Shown here piece after piece: positions 1 through 3,997 of a stretch of DNA of 9,604 bases. The notes beneath the pieces were generated by a model. The model saw only the letters and a program-made list of their open reading frames with translations. It made no database searches and was not told the origin of the DNA. The position numbers and the translations under genes are program-made. The first letter of the stretch is position 1. The number at the start of each line of letters is the position of its first letter. Origin of the DNA: Ruminococcaceae bacterium UBA3220 (GTDB taxonomy: Bacteria > Bacillota > Clostridia > Oscillospirales > Acutalibacteraceae); NCBI GenBank assembly GCA_002363095.1, contig DEWC01000004.1:1-9604 (forward strand), in the 5' to 3' direction.

Positions 1-18
1 GGGTGCATATTTGTTTAT

Positions 19-657
19 TTATTGTTTGCTTTGATTTGAGAGTTTATAAGAAAGTGTCATTAAACTGTCCGAAAAATGGACGGCTTCAACCGAAACACCG
101 GGGTGATTAAGGGCAATATCATAGTGACTGAAATTCCAAAACGCTTTAATTCCCAGTTTAATAAGCTGTTCGGTAATCGCCGAAGCCGAGGACTTGGGAA
201 TACACAAAACGGCAACCTCGGGTTTGTTCTCGCGGCAGAATTCATCAACCGCGGAAATATTTCTTATCGGGATATCCTTTACCGTTTGCCCTACGAGCGA
301 CTCTTTTTTATCAAAAAGACCGATAAGACGGAAACCGAGCGACGGGAAGTTGACATGCTGGGTAACGGCACGCCCTAAATTGCCAACGCCGATAATAATA
401 ACATTTTTTGGGGATTTCAGCCCCAAAATAGAGCCTATTTCGCTTTGTAAGAGTTCAACATTATATCCGTAACCCTGTTGACCGAATTCACCGAAACAGT
501 TAAAATCCTGCCTTATCTGGCTGGCGGTAAGCCCCATTCGTTTGCTGAGCTCGGCAGACGAAATTTTGGAAACGCCCTTTGATTTCAACTCACCCAAAAA
601 GCGGTAATATCTCGGCAATCTTCTTATAACAGAGTTGGAAATCTCTCTATTTCTCAT
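19..657 (-). CDS. rex: Redox-sensing transcriptional repressor Rex
   Basis: Rex is a dimeric cytoplasmic repressor that senses the NADH/NAD+ ratio and releases DNA when NADH rises, controlling fermentation and redox genes. The 212-residue product has the family layout: an N-terminal winged helix (about residues 1-75, with IRRLPRYYRFL and SQIRQDFNCFGEFG), then a Rossmann domain with the dinucleotide loop GVGNLGRA (90-97) and an acidic residue (D116) ending the second strand, and a C-terminal swap helix ending LSYKLSNQSKQ. Length is normal. The start was chosen at the second ATG (657): GAGGTGG at 669-663 lies 5 nt from it, 2 nt from the ATG at 660, and overlaps the GTG at 666, so that GTG is unlikely. 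It is divergent from the rubrerythrin gene, and a Rex-like inverted repeat over its own predicted transcription start suggests autorepression (inference). Confidence 0.95.
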   Translation of the reverse strand: MRNREISNSVIRRLPRYYRFLGELKSKGVSKISSAELSKRMGLTASQIRQDFNCFGEFGQQGYGYNVELLQSEIGSILGLKSPKNVIIIGVGNLGRAVTQHVNFPSLGFRLIGLFDKKESLVGQTVKDIPIRNISAVDEFCRENKPEVAVLCIPKSSASAITEQLIKLGIKAFWNFSHYDIALNHPGVSVEAVHFSDSLMTLSYKLSNQSKQ

Positions 658-684
658 CATTTCCACCTCAAAAAGATTTTCGAC

Positions 685-703
685 TTGTTTACTTTTTTAA
701 CAA
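685..703. promoter_or_regulatory. Candidate Rex operator
   Basis: TTGTTTACTTTTTTAACAA is an imperfect inverted repeat (TTGTTTA, 5 nt, TTAACAA). Rex sites in Firmicutes resemble TTGTTAA-N4-TTAACAA; this one has one extra central base and one arm mismatch. It sits about 6 nt downstream of the predicted rex -10 box, spanning the expected start of transcription, a good place for autorepression. The odd spacing lowers confidence. Confidence 0.45.
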
Positions 704-708
704 AGAAT

Positions 709-737
709 ATATTAGTCTTTTTTTATTCAAAAGTCAA
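709..737 (-). promoter_or_regulatory. Predicted rex promoter
   Basis: Leftward -35 TTGACT (737-732) and -10 TAATAT (714-709) are separated by 17 nt. Expected transcription start is near 702, inside the candidate Rex operator. The -35 overlaps the left arm of the 733-752 palindrome. Confidence 0.55.
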
Positions 738-752
738 GCAATATTTCTTGAC
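733..752. promoter_or_regulatory. 20-bp near-palindrome in the divergent control region
   Basis: GTCAAGCAATATTTCTTGAC is symmetric except at one base pair (position 7 against 14). Its arms coincide with the -35 boxes of the leftward rex promoter and the rightward rubrerythrin promoter, so a protein bound here would block both. The symmetry may partly just reflect two outward-facing TTGAC hexamers; the central AATATT adds symmetry those hexamers do not require. No regulator can be named. Confidence 0.45.
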
Positions 753-775
753 AAAATCCAAAAAAATGGTAAAAC
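748..775 (+). promoter_or_regulatory. Predicted rubrerythrin promoter
   Basis: Perfect -35 TTGACA (748-753), 16-nt spacer and a weak -10 TAAAAC (770-775) preceded by an extended TG at 767-768. The ribosome site GGAGAG (794-799) lies 7 nt from the ATG at 807. Confidence 0.55.
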
Positions 776-806
776 GATAGTATCAATATAATTGGAGAGT
801 AATTAA

Positions 807-1349
807 ATGAAAAAGTCTGTATGTCTTATCTGCGGTTACACCTATGAGGGAGAAGAGGCTACGGCAGAGTGCCCCATTTGTCATGCCCCCGCATCAAAGT
901 TTTCCGAGCAGTCGGGCGATATGACCTGGGCTGCCGAACATGTGGTAGGCATTGCCAAGGGTGTTGACCCGAGAATAGTTGAGGGTCTTCACGAAAACTT
1001 TAACGGCGAATGCTCCGAGGTTGGTATGCATCTCGCCATGGCTCGCGTAGCTCATAGAGAGGGCTATCCCGAAATCGGTCTTTACTGGGAAAAAGCCGCC
1101 TATGAAGAGGTGGAGCATGCCGCTAAATTTGCCGAGATGTTAGGCGAAGTAGTAAGCGACAGCACCAAGGAAAACTTAAAGGTTCGCGTTGATGCCGAAA
1201 ACGGCGCCACCATGGGCAAAACCGAACTCGCAAAGCTTGCTAAGGAGCTCGGACTTGACGCCATCCATGATACCGTTCATGAAATGGCACGCGATGAAGC
1301 ACGGCATGGAAAGGCATTTGAGGGACTTCTCAATCGCTATTTCAAATAA
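807..1349 (+). CDS. Reverse-type rubrerythrin (NADH peroxidase family)
   Basis: A cytoplasmic non-heme iron peroxidase that reduces hydrogen peroxide with electrons passed through its rubredoxin centre, typical of strict anaerobes. The 180-residue protein has the rubredoxin-like domain first: CLICG (C6, C9) and CPICHAP (C22, C25) form the Fe(SCys)4 site. The ferritin-like diiron domain follows (about 38-180), with a first-helix glutamate near FNGE (E68) and two ExxH motifs, EVEH (E101, H104) and EARH (E154, H157). Domain order is the reverse of classical rubrerythrin, as in the clostridial 'reverse rubrerythrins' often annotated NADH peroxidase. Length is normal and the gene intact. Placement opposite rex supports a redox/oxidative-stress role. 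Its last 19 codons plus stop recur twice downstream as gene remnants, implying that related copies once existed here. Confidence 0.93.
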   Translation: MKKSVCLICGYTYEGEEATAECPICHAPASKFSEQSGDMTWAAEHVVGIAKGVDPRIVEGLHENFNGECSEVGMHLAMARVAHREGYPEIGLYWEKAAYEEVEHAAKFAEMLGEVVSDSTKENLKVRVDAENGATMGKTELAKLAKELGLDAIHDTVHEMARDEARHGKAFEGLLNRYFK

Positions 1350-1378
1350 GCGAAAAAACCGCATAAATAAAGGGTTTT

Positions 1379-1417
1379 AAGGACATCTGCCGTTTTGGTA
1401 GGTGTCCTTTGCTTTTG
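1379..1417 (+). terminator. Rho-independent terminator of the rubrerythrin gene
   Basis: GGACATCTGCC (1381-1391) pairs with GGTAGGTGTCC (1397-1407) through 9 Watson-Crick and 2 G-U pairs around the loop GTTTT, followed by a T-rich run broken by GC. It lies about 30 nt after the stop codon. Confidence 0.75.
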
Positions 1418-1458
1418 TGTGTAAACACCACAATTACTCATTTTATTAGTTATTTTAA

Positions 1459-1487
1459 TTGAAAAATATGTCGCATTATGATAGAAT
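1459..1487 (+). promoter_or_regulatory. Promoter of the orphan gene
   Basis: -35 TTGAAA (1459-1464), 17-nt spacer and -10 TAGAAT (1482-1487) with an extended TG at 1479-1480. The open frame could be extended back to a TTG inside the -35 box itself, which rules that out as the translation start. A near-identical 42-bp copy of this promoter precedes the toxin gene (2477-2518). Confidence 0.7.
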
Positions 1488-1536
1488 ACATTTTAGAATA
1501 CTGCCTTATGTTATCCATTTTGAAAGGAAAACTGTT

Positions 1537-2040
1537 ATGTCATTTGAGGAAGAATTAAGAAAGAAAACCAAAACTATGGAAGATTTTTTAAAAGAAGAAA
1601 AAGACAAAGTCGCAGATTGCGCAAAACGGGTTGCCAAAGAATTTAAAAAGAGTTGCGAGTTTCAAGCCGAAAAAGGTAATTGCTCGTTTTGTGACTATGC
1701 TAAAACATCAACTACGTCGTATGTTGGCATATCATCTTATAAAGAAGATATTAATTGGCTTACTTTGCATTTTAGCAATAAAAAAACGATTAGCACAACC
1801 GATGGCGGATTGAGAATATTTGACCTAAAATTTTCCGACTTCTTTTTAGGCGAGCTGTCCAAAAACCTGAAAAGCATCGGCTTTGTTAATGCCACTATAA
1901 TTCCAGAATCAGCATATCTTACTAAATCCGTGAATGAAAAAAATTATTTTAAGTCTTTTATCAAAGGATTTGAAGTGAGAGAATATCATAATATTAACGT
2001 TGCTTCTGTAACGGTTTACAAAATTTGTACGAATTGGTAA
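1537..2040 (+). CDS. Orphan protein of unknown function, 167 residues
   Basis: I do not recognise a family. The start is set by GAAAGGAAA (1522-1530) just upstream of the ATG at 1537; the promoter at 1459-1487 excludes the longer frame. The N-terminal ~45 residues are highly charged, Lys/Glu-rich and probably helical (SFEEELRKKTKTMEDFLKEE). A CSFC pair (C49, C52) sits near C28 and C40, a possible but unproven metal or disulfide group. The rest looks like a soluble alpha/beta fold (INWLTLHFS, GLRIFDLKF). There is no signal peptide or membrane segment. Codon use is visibly more A/T-rich than in the flanking metabolic genes, which together with the repeat-rich island suggests acquisition by transfer (inference). 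It is monocistronic, and no clear terminator was found after its stop. Confidence 0.65.
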   Translation: MSFEEELRKKTKTMEDFLKEEKDKVADCAKRVAKEFKKSCEFQAEKGNCSFCDYAKTSTTSYVGISSYKEDINWLTLHFSNKKTISTTDGGLRIFDLKFSDFFLGELSKNLKSIGFVNATIIPESAYLTKSVNEKNYFKSFIKGFEVREYHNINVASVTVYKICTNW

Positions 2041-2198
2041 TACGTTTCGTTGGTTTAATGCCTTAAAATGATAAGCACCTTTCAGAACAAGCCGTTTCTT
2101 TTCCGATATGCGATTAGTTTCTTCATTCCACAAGGTGATTTTGTCATTTCTGCAAACAATACTTTTGCTATATAAAAAGGTATATACTTGCCCACAAG
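2041..2198. other. Intergenic stretch with no supported feature
   Basis: The 158 nt after the orphan gene are A/T-rich. No terminator, RNA gene or promoter could be supported. A leftward open frame (2133 down to 1909) reads partly plausibly but has no ribosome site and runs antisense into the orphan gene, so it is not called. Confidence 0.3.
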
Positions 2199-2335
2199 TC
2201 TTTTTTGACTTTGTGTTTTTTTAGTGTGTTATTTTTTCAAGAAACGCATAAATAAAGGGAATAATAGGCATTTTTCGCGATGATGCACGGCATGGCAAAG
2301 CGTTCAAGGGACTCTTGGACAGGTATTTTAAATAA
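2199..2335 (+). repeat. ~137-bp direct repeat, copy A
   Basis: This segment aligns with 2836-2971 by eye, with few small gaps. Shared blocks are TCTTTTTTGA at the left end, GTGTGTTATTTT, a GCATAA-AAAG stretch, AGGC-TTTTTCG, and the final 20 codons described in the pseudogene entry. It contains CGCATAAATAAAGGG (2245-2259), which also occurs just after the intact rubrerythrin gene (1360-1374). Confidence 0.7.
2276..2335 (+). pseudogene. Remnant of a second rubrerythrin: last 19 codons plus stop
   Basis: In frame this reads RDDARHGKAFKGLLDRYFK then TAA, matching the end of the intact rubrerythrin (RDEARHGKAFEGLLNRYFK, 1290-1349), including the ExxH-type position changed to DxxH. The frame is open only a few codons upstream, to a TAA at 2248-2250, so at least 150 codons are missing. 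It differs from the other remnant at 10 bases, of which 9 are synonymous: the pattern left by two once-functional genes rather than by copying of a dead fragment. Confidence 0.85.
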
Positions 2336-2344
2336 TATAAAACT

Positions 2345-2434
2345 TGTGCCGAAGGCACATATCGAATACGCGAAGCGTATATATCGAATGCACCCTTTGG
2401 TGCATATATCGAAAATGTGGAGCGTTTATATCGA
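2345..2434. repeat. Tandem hairpin array with TATATCGA linkers
   Basis: Successive short hairpins with unrelated stems are joined by a constant linker: TGTGCC-gaa-GGCACA (2345-2359), ATACGC-gaa-GCGTAT (2366-2380), ATGCACC-cttt-GGTGCAT (2388-2405), and a degenerate AAATG/CGTTT stem (about 2412-2427). Linkers are TATCGAA, TATATCGAA, TATATCGA and TATATCGA (last at 2427-2434). The strong terminator hairpin at 2435-2460 follows at once as a fifth unit. Stem sequence varies while pairing, small loops and linkers are kept, suggesting an RNA structure or a REP-like palindromic element. Confidence 0.75.
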
Positions 2435-2477
2435 CGGCGGTGAGGAAATCCTCACCGCCGATTTCATTCTTTTCTGT
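2435..2477 (+). terminator. Strong rho-independent terminator
   Basis: CGGCGGTGAGG (2435-2445) and CCTCACCGCCG (2450-2460) form a perfect 11-bp stem around AAAT, followed by the T-rich ATTTCATTCTTTTCT. It closes the hairpin array and insulates the toxin promoter immediately downstream. Confidence 0.85.
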
Positions 2478-2505
2478 TGCAAAATATGTCGTAATATGAT
2501 AAAAT
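2477..2505 (+). promoter_or_regulatory. Promoter of the holin-like toxin gene
   Basis: -35 TTGCAA (2477-2482), 17-nt spacer and -10 TAAAAT (2500-2505) with an extended TG at 2497-2498; transcript start expected near 2512. The 42 bp from here (2477-2518) match 1459-1500 without gaps at 35 positions. Confidence 0.7.
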
Positions 2506-2536
2506 ACCTTTCGGAATAAGGTGTGCTTTAACGGTA

Positions 2537-2575
2537 GGCGGTTTAATCTTGCCCTCGGAAACGGGGGTGGAGCCC
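2537..2575 (+). promoter_or_regulatory. Structured toxin leader masking the ribosome site
   Basis: CCCTC (2552-2556) can pair with GGGGG (2563-2567; one G-U pair), hiding part of the ribosome site GGGGGTGGAG that ends 3 nt before the ATG. GGCGGTT (2537-2543) is an exact complement of AACCGCC (2664-2670), which overlaps the toxin stop codon, so the full-length mRNA could close on itself. Such occlusion and 5'-3' pairing is a known control principle of type I toxin mRNAs. Confidence 0.5.
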
Positions 2576-2665
2576 ATGTACATAACTAATCAGGACATGT
2601 TCCAGTTTAGTATTGTTATAATTTCGGTTATAACCCTTGTATTAACGGTAATAAAAAAGAAATAA
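2576..2665 (+). CDS. Putative holin-like type I toxin peptide, 29 residues
   Basis: A small hydrophobic peptide expected to insert in the cytoplasmic membrane and depolarise it when overproduced. Reading MYITNQDMF at the start, it has a polar N-terminus, one membrane helix (about residues 9-26, SIVIISVITLVLTV inside) and a basic IKKK end. Length, layout and lysine tail match the small Firmicute 'putative holin-like toxin' (Hol_Tox) peptides, related in concept to TxpA and BsrG. The ribosome site GGGGGTGGAG (2563-2572) is strong but lies in a hairpin. A promoter precedes it, a hairpin follows, and a convergent perfect-consensus promoter downstream should make an antisense RNA across its 3' end. 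The alternative is an uncharacterised membrane microprotein; the whole locus layout favours a toxin. Confidence 0.75.
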   Translation: MYITNQDMFQFSIVIISVITLVLTVIKKK

Positions 2666-2753
2666 CCGCCTTTCCCGACCAAAGTTAAGGCGATTAATTC
2701 TTTAATCTCATATTTTGGAGGGCAAAACCGTCTATACGGCATACCTTATTTCC
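2648..2753 (-). ncRNA. Predicted antisense antitoxin RNA of the holin-like toxin
   Basis: A ~105-nt leftward RNA is predicted from the promoter at 2788-2760 (start near 2753) to the hairpin CGCCTT/AAGGCG (2692-2667), which on this strand is followed by the U-rich run TTATTTCTTTTTTATT. It contains two more small hairpins, CCGT-atag-ACGG and GATTAA-agaa-TTAATC (2707-2692). It would pair with the last codons and 3' region of the toxin mRNA, the 3'-overlap layout known for TxpA/RatA and BsrG/SR4. It has no convincing reading frame. Confidence 0.6.
2667..2705. terminator. Bidirectional terminator of the toxin and antisense transcripts
   Basis: CGCCTT (2667-2672) pairs with AAGGCG (2687-2692); an inner CTTT/AAAG alternative shortens the loop. 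Rightward it is followed by ATTAATTCTTTAATC, itself a 6-bp hairpin; leftward by a better U tract. CCGCC is shared with the 5'-3' closing helix, so the two folds compete. Confidence 0.55.
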
Positions 2754-2759
2754 ACCCTT

Positions 2760-2788
2760 ATTATATAACCTATTTCGGAAATTGTCAA
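2760..2788 (-). promoter_or_regulatory. Perfect-consensus antisense promoter
   Basis: Leftward -35 TTGACA (2788-2783), exactly 17 nt, then -10 TATAAT (2765-2760): every base matches the sigma-A consensus. No gene lies leftward within reach except the toxin on the opposite strand, so it most likely makes the antitoxin RNA in excess over toxin mRNA. Confidence 0.85.
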
Positions 2789-2835
2789 GAGTTCTTATCA
2801 AAAGTGATTTGAAAAGGCATTGTTTTTCACTCATA

Positions 2836-2971
2836 TCTTTTTTGATTTGTGTGCTGTTTTGTGTGTTATTTTCACATAAACTGCATAATAAAAGAAAAAA
2901 CAGGCGTTTTTCGTGATGAAGCACGGCACGGCAAGGCATTTAAGGGACTTCTTGACAGGTATTTCAAATAA
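2836..2971 (+). repeat. ~137-bp direct repeat, copy B
   Basis: Partner of 2199-2335, starting 637 bp further on. The left ~75 bp are non-coding and shared with more small gaps than the coding 60 bp; the toxin locus and hairpin array lie between the two copies. Confidence 0.7.
2912..2971 (+). pseudogene. Remnant of a third rubrerythrin: last 19 codons plus stop
   Basis: It reads RDEARHGKAFKGLLDRYFK then TAA, keeping the EARH iron-ligand motif. It shares the K and D changes (KGLLD against EGLLN) with the 2276-2335 remnant, so those two are closer to each other than to the intact gene. Everything upstream of the last helix is lost. It ends about 20 nt before a terminator, as a genuine gene end would. 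Confidence 0.85.
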
Positions 2972-2991
2972 ACCGCTTAAACTGAAAACTT

Positions 2992-3023
2992 TCACCCGAC
3001 GCATCTGCGCCGGGTGATTTTTT
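2992..3023. terminator. Terminator between the island and the hydrolase gene
   Basis: TCACCCG (2992-2998) and CGGGTGA (3011-3017) enclose an inner CGC/GCG stem and are followed rightward by TTTTTT. It probably once ended the lost rubrerythrin gene. Leftward it could end the hydrolase operon, with a poorer U tract. Confidence 0.8.
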
Positions 3024-3042
3024 GTTATATAAAAAAGGCTTT

Positions 3043-3963
3043 TTATCCCTCAATAAATTCGATGATATCTTTGTTTACCTCATCCATTGATATATCATTT
3101 AAAATCTCGTGGCGGGCGTTTTTATACAACTTCATTTTCACCGGAACACCGGCGTCTTTCAGCATATTATATACCGTTTCAACCCCTTTTCCGTAATCGC
3201 CTACCGGGTCCTCGGCGCCTGAAATCAGCAAAACGGGTTTGCTCTTGTTCATCGAGTTTGCCCAGGCTTTTTTGTTTGAAAGGCGGTTAAGCATAACAAG
3301 GTCCCGGTTTGCGGAAAGCGTAAACTTGAAATTGCAATAGGGTTCGTCGTTGGTTTTATGCCTTTCTTCGGGAATAGATGATATCCAGGATTTCGGGTCG
3401 TTTTCATCGGCAAAGCGCTCGTTGTATGAGCCGAAACCGATTTTATCAAGCAAGGCGGAATAATTCTTTTTGCCTTTAAAGAATTCAAGGCATTTTATAA
3501 TACATAAGCCGATTCCCGAAATGGGATTGGGACCGCCGGTTCCCATTATTATCAGTTTATCCTGCAAATCATACTGCGCGGCGGTAAGTCGTACGATAAA
3601 TGAGCCCATACTGTGTCCCATAAGGAAATAGGGGAGGTTTTTTGAAAACTTTTCTCTGACCGCCGTGCCGAATATTGCGACATCGTCAACAACACGCTTG
3701 TAACCGTCCTTCGGGGCGAAAAATCCGAGTTCGCTTTGATCTCTTGCGGTTCTGCCGTGCCCTAAGTGGTCATGTCCGCAAACGATATATCCGTTTTCCG
3801 CCATAAAGGTCATAAAGCGGTCATACCGCCCTATAAACTCTGTCATCCCGTGGACAACCTGAAAGATACCCTTCGGCTCGCAATCGGGGATATATAAAAT
3901 ACCTGCAAGGTCATGCTCTTTATCACTCGATTTGACCCGGAATTCTTCTTTTTTTATTTCCAT
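3043..3963 (-). CDS. Alpha/beta hydrolase, monoacylglycerol lipase / lysophospholipase-like
   Basis: Serine hydrolase of the Hydrolase_4 (serine aminopeptidase S33-like) type, expected to cleave monoacylglycerols, lysophospholipids or similar esters in the cytoplasm. The 306-residue protein shows the oxyanion region VVHGM (36-40), the family block GHDHLGHGRT (63-72), the nucleophile elbow GHSMG with S118, and probable acid and base D252 (SGAEDPVG) and H285 (NARHE). A lid-like insertion covers about 145-225. There is no signal peptide. The start ATG has AAAGGAG 9 nt upstream. It lies 34 nt after the symporter stop, suggesting co-transcription, so the hydrolase may process an imported or toxic ester; the true substrate is unknown. 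Confidence 0.88.
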   Translation of the reverse strand: MEIKKEEFRVKSSDKEHDLAGILYIPDCEPKGIFQVVHGMTEFIGRYDRFMTFMAENGYIVCGHDHLGHGRTARDQSELGFFAPKDGYKRVVDDVAIFGTAVREKFSKNLPYFLMGHSMGSFIVRLTAAQYDLQDKLIIMGTGGPNPISGIGLCIIKCLEFFKGKKNYSALLDKIGFGSYNERFADENDPKSWISSIPEERHKTNDEPYCNFKFTLSANRDLVMLNRLSNKKAWANSMNKSKPVLLISGAEDPVGDYGKGVETVYNMLKDAGVPVKMKLYKNARHEILNDISMDEVNKDIIEFIEG

Positions 3964-3997
3964 TTTTATTAACTCCTTTAATATGCCTTTTCGATAA

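Noticed and set aside
1459..1536. 26-codon N-terminal extension of the orphan gene
   Set aside because: The extension starts at a TTG that forms part of the -35 box and contains the -10; the ribosome site lies directly before 1537.
1909..2133. Leftward 74-codon open frame antisense to the end of the orphan gene
   Set aside because: Starts with TTG without a ribosome site, runs antisense through half its length into a better-supported gene, and matches no family I recognise. The upstream part reads like protein in places, so a gene fragment is not fully excluded.
2345..2434. CRISPR array
   Set aside because: Units are too short (8-9 nt constant part, 14-18 nt variable parts), the variable parts are self-complementary, and no cas gene is present.
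2280..2519. Rightward 79-codon open frame starting inside the rubrerythrin remnant
   Set aside because: It is the remnant read in the wrong frame and continues through the hairpin array, the terminator and the toxin promoter; its sequence is explained by those features.
2694..2939. Leftward 81-codon open frame across the antisense promoter and repeat copy B
   Set aside because: No ribosome site, low-complexity product, antisense to the remnant. A promoter with perfect consensus lies inside it, arguing for a non-coding RNA instead.
1279..2971. Insertion sequence or transposon explaining the repeats
   Set aside because: No transposase or integrase frame, no terminal inverted repeats and no target-site duplication were seen; the repeats are direct and tied to a gene end.
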